A stretch of DNA of 64,000 nt from Bacillus stratosphericus. Its GTDB lineage: Bacteria; Bacillota; Bacilli; Bacillales; Bacillaceae. Numbering within the stretch: the first letter of the stretch is position 1; the number at the start of each line of letters is the position of its first letter. Below the pieces are notes generated by a model. The model searched no databases and was not told where the DNA came from. It saw nothing but the letters and a program-made list of their open reading frames with translations. The stretch lies in NCBI RefSeq assembly GCF_020524495.1, contig NZ_JAIVLB010000007.1:41495-105494 (forward strand), given 5' to 3'. Below are positions 56,014 to 64,000 of the stretch, one piece after another. The translations under genes and the position numbers were made by a program.

Positions 56014-56047
56014 CAGCCGGTTTTGCTTATGCAAGACCGGTTTTTTC
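56014..56047. terminator. Bidirectional terminator kinD/spo0E
   Basis: CCGGTTTTGC-TTAT-GCAAGACCGG followed by T6. Confidence 0.88.
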
Positions 56048-56050
56048 ATG

Positions 56051-56293
56051 TCAGTAAGAGGGACGATTCACAGATAAGAGACTCATTTGGGACACAAGAT
56101 CATGAAAGGAGGTAACAGAATGTTTCTCATGAAAAAGAAGATGCTGGTACTCATTCATCAGATTGTCCAGTTCTTGACTGTATTTGATTGTCGTCTCACC
56201 AGTATACCCTTCCACTTGAGCAGCTTCTACCATCTGTTTTCTCTTCTCATCAATTGACATTAGCAACTGTTCTTTCCTTACATACATATTCAT
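56051..56293 (-). CDS. spo0E: Spo0A~P phosphatase Spo0E
   Basis: Dephosphorylates Spo0A~P and delays sporulation. 80 residues in a two-helix hairpin; signature SQELDNLMNEYQ and upstream MSIDEKRKQMVEAAQVEG match Spo0E. ATG at 56293 with GGGAGCTGAGAT upstream. Slightly shorter than B. subtilis Spo0E (85), at the end of kinD. Confidence 0.9.
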   Translation of the reverse strand: MNMYVRKEQLLMSIDEKRKQMVEAAQVEGYTGETTIKYSQELDNLMNEYQHLLFHEKHSVTSFHDLVSQMSLLSVNRPSY

Positions 56294-56559
56294 TATCTCA
56301 GCTCCCGCAATGAATTCATCTGCTACTCTCTAAATTTCCGACACCAAAATTATACCTTATTTGTAAATTAAATAAAATGTGCTTATTTTATTTAATTTTT
56401 TACAGCCAAAGAACTTTTACCCAAACATATCTGGGTAAACTTCAAATTTGAACAGGCAGGACTGACATATTGGATTAAACAGAATTTTATCCTATGCAAA
56501 AGATCAATATCAACTATTTTCTTTCTCATTTTATACCTAATTTCCTAAAAAAGCAGATT
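56294..56559. other. AT-rich spo0E upstream region
   Basis: No gene; B. subtilis ykvA is missing here. Very AT-rich, presumably containing the spo0E promoter and decayed mtnD sequence. Confidence 0.4.
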
Positions 56560-56757
56560 AAGAGATCACGTCTTGCGCTTTGTATATGTCTCGAATTTCC
56601 TTTTGCAAAACAGCCAAAATTACTTATTTTTACTGTTATGTTAAATTATACTTTTATGATAACTGATTTAGTAGTTTTTCAATATCCCAATGTTCATAAA
56701 TAACCCCTTGCTTTTCTAAATAAACTGCCGCCTCTTGTTCGTTCTCAAGTAATGTGT
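56560..56757 (-). pseudogene. mtnD: mtnD (acireductone dioxygenase) remnant
   Basis: Minus strand reads LENEQEAAVYLEKQGVIYEH, WDIEKLLNQLS then stop; further frames read KYNLT and VILAVLQKEIRDIYKAQDVI. These follow the N-terminal 70 residues of acireductone dioxygenase, with stops and indels. The metal-binding core is absent. Confidence 0.75.
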
Positions 56758-57133
56758 TCTCGCATCAGCTCCAATCGGCCTTCCTTGCTCGACCTTTAAA
56801 ATCGAAGGTTCTACCAGCTAAATTGACTGCATATAACGTGCGAACCCTTTCTCTTCATATGTTTTTTTTAAATAGTCAGACTTCTTTTAAATCTGCCGAA
56901 AAGTCTATACCGACAAGCTTTATTTTTTCTATCTAGTGAAAGTTTTCCAAAAATCGACGTTAAAACGGCGGGTATGTCAGCTGAAAAGTTGCCTCAGGGC
57001 AAGCAATTTTCACCTCTAATTGATAAAGGCCATTTTCACCCGATCGTTAATCCAAACGCGATATGCTCCGCTTTTCGGTCAATTTGTTCATCCGCTCGGT
57101 GTGTTTGTACATATGTTGCTGTAATTCACTCAC
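56758..57133 (-). pseudogene. mtnW: mtnW (RuBisCO-like enolase) remnant
   Basis: GTG 57133 follows AAAAGGGGATTCCTA and starts in the right place after the SAM riboswitch. Pieces in different frames match MtnW in order: ATYVQTHRADEQIDRKAEHI, AFGLTIG, VKIACPEATF, KIKLVGIDFSADLKE, then TLYAVNLAGRTFDFKGRARK. Large internal deletions, frameshifts and stops remove most of the 400-residue enzyme. The piece runs straight into mtnD sequence, so mtnX and mtnB are deleted. Confidence 0.8.
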
Positions 57134-57172
57134 TAGGAATCCCCTTTTCGATTGCTTCCTGCTTATGTCAAT

Positions 57173-57216
57173 AAAAAAACCTCTTTAAGTGCTTGGTCAG
57201 CACCTTAAAGAGGTTT
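57173..57216 (-). terminator. Terminator of orphan SAM riboswitch
   Basis: Minus strand AAACCTCTTTAAGGTGCTGA and CCAAGCACTTAAAGAGGTTT form a long stem followed by T7. Confidence 0.88.
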
Positions 57217-57232
57217 CGTCTCATTCATCCGA

Positions 57233-57337
57233 ATCTTATCTCTCAGCGCTTGCTGCAAGAATTAGCACCATGCTTCATGGAAGTCAGTTGCCGGGCTTTA
57301 TTAGGCTAGTCCCTCTGCCTATGCTTAATAAGAATAT
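57233..57337 (-). promoter_or_regulatory. SAM-I riboswitch (S box), now without working genes
   Basis: Minus strand contains the S-box landmarks in order: TTCTTAT (P1), GCAGAGGGACTAGCC, TAATAAAGCCCGGCAAC, GGTGCTAATTC, TGCAGCAAGCGCTGAGAGAT and ATAAGA closing P1. The terminator follows. In B. subtilis this element controls mtnWXBD; here only wreckage of mtnW and mtnD is downstream, yet the aptamer core is undamaged. Confidence 0.92.
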
Positions 57338-57378
57338 TCAATTTTCTTAAATATTGGCTGAATTATCGCACCATTTTT

Positions 57379-58569
57379 TTACGTTGACAATGACTTTTTT
57401 TCAAACAACTGCAATGAAGCGATTCGATCAGCAGCTTCTTTTAACCGCTCCTCACTTGTTAAAAGGCCTACTCTGACGTAGCCTTCACCGTGTGTACCAA
57501 AGCCATTCCCCGGCGCAACGACTACATGCGCTTTCTCTAATAATAAGTCAGAAAAAGATTCAGATGTATACCCATCAGGCACTTTTAACCAAGCAAAAAA
57601 CGACCCCTTCGGTACACATACGTCCCAGCCAATCTCCTTGCATAGAGCGATCCACGTATTACGTCTTTTCTCATATCGATCATTTTGCACCTTTACGCAC
57701 GTTTGATCACCTAAAAGTGCTTCTGCTGCTGCATCTTGTGTCGCTTTAAAAAGTGACACAAACAGATGCTCCTGATAAAGCTCAATGGCTTCAATCACAG
57801 ACGGATTACCTGCAGCAAAACCTACTCTCCAGCCTGCCATATTAAATGTTTTAGACAATGTATAAATTTCGATTCCTGTCTCTTTCGCTCCTTCTACTTG
57901 CAAGAAGCTGATAGGCTTTTCACCATCAAATCCAATACCGCCATATGCGAAATCATGAACAACACACATCCTGTAATCTTTCGCAAAAGTAACAGTTTCT
58001 TCAAAAAATGCACGACTTGCAGTGGCGCCAGTCGGATTGTTTGGATAATTTAAGTACATCAATTTTGCCTTTTTCTTATCATCCTCTGACAATAGATTGT
58101 AATCAGGTAAAAATTGATGTTTTTCAAGCAGAGGCATGGTGACCATGTTGGCTCCAGCAAGCACGGCACCTGACCAATAATCAGGATAACCAGGGTCCGG
58201 AACAAGTAGCGTATCATTAGGATTCAGTAAGCATTGTGGCAGCTCAACAAGTCCCGCTTTCCCGCCAAATAAAATCGCAATCTCCGTCATTGGGTCAAGC
58301 GTGACGCCATATTCTCTTTCATAAAAGACAGCGGCGGCTTTTTTTAATTTTGCTGTTCCACGGAATGAGGAGTATTGATGATTTTCAGGCTTTGCTACAG
58401 CTTCCTGCATGGCTTTCACAATATGTGACGGGGTTGGCTGATCAGGATTTCCCTGGCCTAAATTAATCACATCTACCCCTTCCTGCACTTTTTTCTGTAC
58501 CTTTTGGACAAGCGCTGCAAAAAACTGTTTCGGTAAATGTTTCAACACATCTGATTGTTGAAATTCCAT
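57379..58569 (-). CDS. mtnE: Methionine-salvage aminotransferase MtnE
   Basis: PLP class I/II aminotransferase producing methionine from 4-methylthio-2-oxobutyrate. 396 residues; PLP-Lys motif TLSKTFNMAGWRVG near 235, NYPNNPTGATA near 175, VVHDFAYGGIGFDG near 205. ATG at 58569 follows GAAGGTGAAG. Apparently intact, although it stands between dead mtnW/mtnD and the mtnK-mtnA unit. The enzyme could still serve general aminotransfer. No S box precedes it. Confidence 0.9.
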   Translation of the reverse strand: MEFQQSDVLKHLPKQFFAALVQKVQKKVQEGVDVINLGQGNPDQPTPSHIVKAMQEAVAKPENHQYSSFRGTAKLKKAAAVFYEREYGVTLDPMTEIAILFGGKAGLVELPQCLLNPNDTLLVPDPGYPDYWSGAVLAGANMVTMPLLEKHQFLPDYNLLSEDDKKKAKLMYLNYPNNPTGATASRAFFEETVTFAKDYRMCVVHDFAYGGIGFDGEKPISFLQVEGAKETGIEIYTLSKTFNMAGWRVGFAAGNPSVIEAIELYQEHLFVSLFKATQDAAAEALLGDQTCVKVQNDRYEKRRNTWIALCKEIGWDVCVPKGSFFAWLKVPDGYTSESFSDLLLEKAHVVVAPGNGFGTHGEGYVRVGLLTSEERLKEAADRIASLQLFEKKSLST

Positions 58570-58733
58570 CTCTTCACCTTCTATTCAAGTTACTTGACAA
58601 TACACTCACTGTAATAGATTGTTTTATTAATTGTAAAGCCATTTCGGAAAAAAGATTGACATGTAAAGAGCAGCTCTGATAATATCTTGAATTAAGAAAT
58701 ACATGCAGACATGAAACAATTACATAATTGATT

Positions 58734-58953
58734 TCTCTTATCGAGAGTTGGGCGAGGGATTTGGCCTTTTGACCCCAACAGCAACCGACCGTTAATACCA
58801 CTGTGAAGTGGGGCGCAGCAAGTAAAGCGCCAAGACAATTGTCTTATAGGGCACGGTGCTAATTCCATCAGTCGTATGTGCTGAGAGATAAGAGAGGCTT
58901 AGAGTATACACGCCATCAAGCCTCTTTCTCTCAAGAGAAAGAGGCTTTTTTAT
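58734..58953 (+). promoter_or_regulatory. SAM-I riboswitch and terminator of mtnK
   Basis: S-box landmarks: CTCTTATCGAGAG, GGCGAGGGATTTGGCC, AGCAACC, a long insertion (about 58788-58853), GGTGCTAATTCCATCAG and CTGAGAGATAAGAG. The P3 arm is expanded by several dozen bases relative to the compact element at 57.3 kb. Terminator: AGCCTCTTTCTCTCAAGAGA then AAGAGGCTTTTTT (58919-58953), 20 bases before the mtnK start. Confidence 0.92.
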
Positions 58954-58973
58954 ATGATTTGGAGGGGAAGTAA

Positions 58974-60167
<1,194 letters not shown>

Positions 60168-60173
60168 CGGGTT

Positions 60174-60659
60174 TTGTCTAAAGAATTTGAAGTTCTTCGT
60201 TCCGTCGATTGGGAAAACCGAATTAAAATTTCTGAATCAACAAATATGACCGGCTGGAAACTGTGTTTGAGCACTTATATACAAAAGAAGATGTCTATTA
60301 TGCAATCGTGACATTAAAAGTGTGCGGAGCACCTGCTATTGGCATTACAAAAGCTTTCAGGCTGGCACTCAGTGCCCAAGAGATTAAAACAGAAGAGATT
60401 GATGTCTTTAAAAAAGTAGTAGCTCGACTAAAGGAATATTTATATCGTGCTCGTCCAACAGCCGTTAATCTTGCCTGGGCATTAGATACCGTTTCAGCGA
60501 ATAAAAATGCAAATTCCATTTTTTGTGGCAGCACCGCTTTCGACCTTTGATGTTATTCTTCATCATCTCATTTCATGTATGATTACAAAGAAAGGAATCA
60601 TCACTTCGCATTATACAGAGGAGATCTATGCTCTTTTCACGGAAAGCATCACACTCTAA
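60174..60659 (+). pseudogene. mtnA: mtnA (methylthioribose-1-P isomerase) pseudogene
   Basis: Start TTG 60174 (MSKEFEVLRSVDWEN); a frameshift near 60245 moves to ETVFEHLYTKEDVYYAIVTL, KVCGAPAIGITKAF, ARPTAVNLAWALDTV; then a deletion of roughly 200 codons joins to PFFVAAPLSTFD and the C-terminal ending CMITKKGIITSHYTEEIYAL. Catalytic Cys and Asp regions are lost. Without MtnA, phosphorylated methylthioribose cannot proceed. Confidence 0.9.
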
Positions 60660-60682
60660 TATAAAAAAGCGCCATGTTCTTG

Positions 60683-60817
60683 TCATTTAAGAGCACCATG
60701 CTCTTTTGTTTCGATCGTTTTAGCTAATATTTCTTTCTTCTGTTCCTCCGTCAAGACGTTCATTTTGACACATAGTGACGTCACGGCATACATTTTATCT
60801 TTTTTTCCCAAAAACAT
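60683..60817 (-). CDS. Small protein of unknown function
   Basis: 44 codons; ATG 60817 lies after AAGGAGGG (eight bases), the best ribosome site in the area. Product MFLGKKDKMYAVTSLCVKMN then VLTEEQKKEILAKTIETKEH: charged, helical C-terminal half, no signal. Ends close to the mtnA remnant, with a hairpin AGAGCACCATGCTCT over its end. No family known to me. Confidence 0.6.
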   Translation of the reverse strand: MFLGKKDKMYAVTSLCVKMNVLTEEQKKEILAKTIETKEHGALK

Positions 60818-60907
60818 CCTAGCATCCCTCCTTTTTCCCTCAACCAACTTTTTTAGCTTAATAAAAGGATATGTCGCTTATCAAACATTTGGAACAGGTC
60901 AATCGAT

Positions 60908-61399
60908 TTATTTTTTAACAAAAGGGATGCCTTCTAATTCAAGCAGAACTGCTTTCATATCCGTCTTCGTTCCTGCATAGCCTGTCAATGACCGGTCTTT
61001 ACCAATAACCCGGTGACACGGAATAAAAATAGGCAATGCATTTCGCCGATTGGCTTGTCCTATAGCTCTGACAGCCTTTGGATTGCCGATCTCTTCTGCA
61101 ATATCTGCATAGCTTCTTGATTCACCATACGGAATAGCAGAAAGTGCCTCCCATACTTGCTCTTGAAACGAAGAGCCTGATTGCTTGAGAGGAAGATCGA
61201 ATACTTTACGATGACCGTGAAAATACTCATGAAGCTGTTTTTTCGCTTCTCGTAATACAGACGTATCTTCTTTTTTTAGATGGGCTACCTGCTTTTTTGT
61301 CATAAACGGCTCATCATCAAACATTACTTCGACGATGAAACCGTCTTTTTCTAGTATGTATATTTCCCCGACTGGTGCGCTATAGACTGTATAATACAC
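60908..61399 (-). CDS. ogt: Methylated-DNA-protein cysteine methyltransferase Ogt
   Basis: Repairs O6-alkylguanine by irreversible transfer to its Cys. 163 residues; active-site IPCHRVIGKDRSLTGYAG near 133 and HTH-like PYGESRSYADIAEEIG. GTG at 61399 starts one base after the kinE stop codon, so the two are coupled. Confidence 0.93.
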   Translation of the reverse strand: MYYTVYSAPVGEIYILEKDGFIVEVMFDDEPFMTKKQVAHLKKEDTSVLREAKKQLHEYFHGHRKVFDLPLKQSGSSFQEQVWEALSAIPYGESRSYADIAEEIGNPKAVRAIGQANRRNALPIFIPCHRVIGKDRSLTGYAGTKTDMKAVLLELEGIPFVKK

Positions 61400-61400
61400 A

Positions 61401-63611
61401 TTAAAGCTCTCCTTCTTGTCTTTGTTGTCTCAGTGGTAAAGTGAGGTGGAAAACTGTTCCTACTCCTTCCTCACTCTCAACCTCAATGGTTCCTTGATGC
61501 TCCTCAATAATTTTATAACTGACCATTAAACCAAGTCCAGTTCCTCTTTCTTTCGTTGTATAAAATGGTTCGCCGAGACGCTTTAGTTTATCCTCTGTCA
61601 TTCCGCATCCTTCATCACGCAGTGAGATGACAATATGCTCGTCGCCCTTCCGCTGAATACTCACGTATACATTTCCTTTCTGCGGCATCACTTCAATCGC
61701 ATTTTTTAAAATGTTAATAAAGACCTGCTTTAATTGATTTTGTTCACAGTAGATAAGCGGAATCTCATCCAATACATTCAGGTGCATTTGGACATTGCCA
61801 AGATTGGCCTGGGCGTGCAAAAGATCCATCGTGTCTTTCACAATTTGCACCACATTTTTTTCTTCATACACAATGGCTTGCGGCTTCGCTAAAATCAAAA
61901 ATTCTGTAATGATGGATTCAATTCTTTTTAGCTCTGATGTGATGACATTGAAATAGAGAGAATACTCCCCTTCAATATTTCCTTTCAACAGCTGAATGAA
62001 ACCTTTTAATGCCGTCATCGGATTTCTAATTTCATGGGCAATTCCAGCAGCAAGCTCTCCGACCACATGAAGTGTATCTGATTTTCTCACCCGCTCCTCT
62101 AATTCTTTCCGCTCTGTCACATCTCTAAAGATCGCCAGATTCATGTTATGAATAATGTTGCGTTTAAAGGAGAACTCCAGTATGCGCTGATCTGGATGGT
62201 TCAGCACAAACGGAACTTCGTTGTCCATCTCATCTAATGACATCGTCTGAGCTGGCTGAGCCAATTTTTCGATCTGATATGGCGCAAGAATATGGAAAAG
62301 GCTCATTTCAGTTAAATGATCATCCTTCAGTCCAAGAAGCTCGCTCGCAGAGGGATTGACATCAATCATGCGGTATTGATTATCAAAAAGGACAATGCCA
62401 TCCATTGACCCATTAAATACTTTACGGAATTTGAGCTCACTTTCGCGCAGCTCCTGCTCCATTCGCTTTCTATCACTAACATTACGTAAAATGGTTAAAT
62501 GCTGACCCTCAAATACCGCATGCTTCGATGTAAATTCTAGCTCTTTGAATTGACCGTTTGCCATTCTAAACAATAGTTCTTCTCTTATTTCATGATTTCT
62601 CATATATTGTCTTATTGTTGGTCGATATCTCTTATCAGATTTGACTAGAAAATCCGTTAATTTCTTACCAATCAGCTGATGCATCGGTAATTCAAATATT
62701 CGGCAGGCTGATTGATTCGCTCTCACAATCTCCCCATCGTCCGCCCATATGATGATGGCATCCATCGCATTTTCAAATATTTCTCTAAAGCGTTCTTCAC
62801 TTTTTAACAGCTTCTCTTCCATTAATCTTTTTTCTGTAATATCCCGCATGATGGACATATAAAAACCGCTCATGACATTTGATGTAATGGTCAGTTCGAA
62901 TAATTTGTGCTGACCAGATTGAAGGGTCACGGGAAGCTCCCCCTTTGCTTTCCCCGTTTCTTTTAGTGACGTTAAAAGGTGATGCAAGGCAGGAAGATTT
63001 TCTTCTTCAACAAATTCATTTAAATAACGATCTGTTAAATCTGTCTTTTGAAGCTCGAAGCTTTGACAAAAAGAGTGATTTGCGTCAATCATGCAGCCAT
63101 CCTGATCAAAAATGACCATACCATCAATTGCTCGGTCAAATAAATCTTTGAACAGCTGCTCATTCATGGAGCGTTCTCGTTCTAAAATTTTCTTTGACGA
63201 GATATCTCGCATGATCACAATATATTGTTCATTCACTATGTCATGCTCTGCGACAAATTCAATATATTTTGTCTCCCTATTTTCAAGCTGAATGGAGATT
63301 TCTCTTTTCAATGTTCCTTCTCGGAAAAAAATCTCGAGTGAGCAATCAATTTTATTTTTCGGGATGCCGTATAGGAAATCTAGAACGGATTTATTGAGGA
63401 GGTCTTCTTTCGGTGTCTGTACAAGCGTGCATGTCGCTTCATTGGCTTGAATAATGTTGAGGTGCTGATCAAATATAAAAATGGCATCTAACGTCTTATT
63501 TAAAAGCCTTTTCTGCTGCATCAACTCAGTTCGCAAATATTCATTCTCTTTTGCTAGTTTTCTGGTATCTTCCGCAGCGGTTACTTGCTTGCCATTGAGC
63601 GTTTCAGTCAT
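61401..63611 (-). CDS. kinE: Sporulation histidine kinase KinE
   Basis: Soluble multi-PAS kinase feeding the phosphorelay. 736 residues: N-terminal coiled coil (ENEYLRTELMQQKRLLNKTL), four PAS domains (about 40-150, 160-275, 280-395, 400-510), HisKA with GIAHEIRNPMTALKGF and HATPase with ILKNAIEVMPQKG, DEGCGMTE and GTGLGLMVSYK. ATG at 63611 follows GGGGTGTAAGAG; an in-frame start nine codons earlier is less well placed. Upstream of ogt as in B. subtilis. Confidence 0.92.
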   Translation of the reverse strand: MTETLNGKQVTAAEDTRKLAKENEYLRTELMQQKRLLNKTLDAIFIFDQHLNIIQANEATCTLVQTPKEDLLNKSVLDFLYGIPKNKIDCSLEIFFREGTLKREISIQLENRETKYIEFVAEHDIVNEQYIVIMRDISSKKILERERSMNEQLFKDLFDRAIDGMVIFDQDGCMIDANHSFCQSFELQKTDLTDRYLNEFVEEENLPALHHLLTSLKETGKAKGELPVTLQSGQHKLFELTITSNVMSGFYMSIMRDITEKRLMEEKLLKSEERFREIFENAMDAIIIWADDGEIVRANQSACRIFELPMHQLIGKKLTDFLVKSDKRYRPTIRQYMRNHEIREELLFRMANGQFKELEFTSKHAVFEGQHLTILRNVSDRKRMEQELRESELKFRKVFNGSMDGIVLFDNQYRMIDVNPSASELLGLKDDHLTEMSLFHILAPYQIEKLAQPAQTMSLDEMDNEVPFVLNHPDQRILEFSFKRNIIHNMNLAIFRDVTERKELEERVRKSDTLHVVGELAAGIAHEIRNPMTALKGFIQLLKGNIEGEYSLYFNVITSELKRIESIITEFLILAKPQAIVYEEKNVVQIVKDTMDLLHAQANLGNVQMHLNVLDEIPLIYCEQNQLKQVFINILKNAIEVMPQKGNVYVSIQRKGDEHIVISLRDEGCGMTEDKLKRLGEPFYTTKERGTGLGLMVSYKIIEEHQGTIEVESEEGVGTVFHLTLPLRQQRQEGEL

Positions 63612-63832
63612 TCTCTTACACCCCTTTTCCAGCCTCATTCCTCTACAATATTTCTACAATATTTTCATTGTTCCTTCATTCGACTCATAAAAAAAGATAA
63701 CTTTTTATTTCATTTGGATGACACGATTGTATAATGAATCTCTTTTCTTACCCGTCTTTACAACCGTTCTACAATTTCACATCAAATAGCGAAATGAGCC
63801 AAAATCTATTTTAAAATGGGGCAAATGAGGTG

Positions 63833-64000
63833 AAGTGCACCCCAAATATTAGACACAGTCTAACATTTGGAGGTGCTTTTCTTTGGCTAAATTTACAATT
63901 GAAGATAAAATCAAAGCGGTAAAACGATACCTCATTGACCGTGAGAGCTTGCTTAGAATTGCAAAACAGATTGGCGTGAACAAAAGTATACTTCAATATT
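63833..64000 (+). mobile_element. Left end of an IS3-family insertion sequence (cut by window)
   Basis: The terminal sequence TGAAGTGCACCCCAAATATT and AGACACAGTCTAACATTTGG resembles left inverted repeats of IS3-group elements, followed by the start of orfA. The right part is outside the window. Confidence 0.75.
63883..64000 (+). CDS. IS3-family transposase OrfA, N-terminal part
   Basis: TTG 63883 after GGAGGTGC; reads LAKFTIEDKIKAVKRYLIDR then ESLLRIAKQIGVNKSILQY, the helix-turn-helix of IS3-type OrfA. Incomplete at the right edge. OrfB would be expected downstream. Confidence 0.8.
   Translation, partial: MAKFTIEDKIKAVKRYLIDRESLLRIAKQIGVNKSILQY

Overview
The window comes from a Bacillus chromosome. 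Gene content and order follow the ykuR-to-kinE region of B. subtilis (dapL-dapH ... ykuI ... fadH-ykuD-ykuC-ykyB-cheV-patA-kinA-pbpH-ykwD-ykwC-mcpC-splBA-ptsIHG-glcT-ykvZ-ykvY-zosA-stoA-ykvU-ykvT-ykvS-queFEDC-ykvI-clpE-motAB-mhqR-kinD-spo0E-mtn-ogt-kinE). Sequence divergence, missing genes (ykuNOP, ykuE, ykuGH, ykvA, mtnU) and an extra Mn catalase point to the B. pumilus group; the species call is inference. No rRNA, tRNA or CRISPR array was seen.

Layout. 1-8.0 kb (mostly minus): acetyl-branch lysine genes dapL/dapH, ccpC, the c-di-AMP sensor darB (ykuL), abbA with a Spo0A-type promoter, ykuK, ykuJ, a Mn catalase, the Fur-controlled small RNA fsrA, the EAL protein ykuI, and fadH with a FadR operator. 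8.2-10.1 kb: ykuD and ykuC. 10.1-15.4 kb: a decayed island between ykuC and ykyB, carrying remnants of a transposase, a LexA-like regulator and a tyrosine integrase, short peptide-like ORFs, a secreted DUF3221 protein and an M48 membrane protease split at a run of eight G. 15.4-31.4 kb: ykyB, cheV, transporters, patA, kinA, pbpH, ykwD, ykwC, mcpC, splBA. 31.5-37.8 kb: the glucose PTS genes ptsG-ptsH-ptsI with a GlcT-controlled leader, glcT and ykvZ. 38-44 kb: ykvY, zosA with Fur/PerR-like boxes, stoA, ykvU, ykvT. 44-49.5 kb: ykvS, a 3'-truncated acetyltransferase, a candidate C-rich small RNA, and the queuosine operon queCDEF under a preQ1 riboswitch. 49.7-56.3 kb: clpE under three CtsR boxes, a structured leader with a 28-codon ORF, motAB under SigD, mhqR, kinD, spo0E. 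56.5-60.7 kb: a dismantled methionine-salvage locus. mtnE and mtnK are intact, mtnA is a pseudogene, and mtnWXBD is reduced to about 0.6 kb of wreckage still preceded by a well-preserved SAM riboswitch. 60.7-64 kb: a small ORF, ogt, kinE, and the left end of an IS3-family element at the right border.

How the genes work together. Much of the window serves the decision to sporulate or swim: three phosphorelay kinases (KinA, KinD, KinE), the Spo0E phosphatase, the AbbA antirepressor, stoA/ykvU/splB for spores, and cheV/mcpC/motAB each with a SigD-like promoter. A second theme is RNA-level control: FsrA, the GlcT antiterminator target, a preQ1 riboswitch, two SAM riboswitches, a candidate new sRNA and a structured clpE-motA leader. 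The least explained parts are the small RNA at 45.8 kb, the frameshift-prone genes in the 10-15 kb island, and the riboswitch left without working genes at 57.3 kb.
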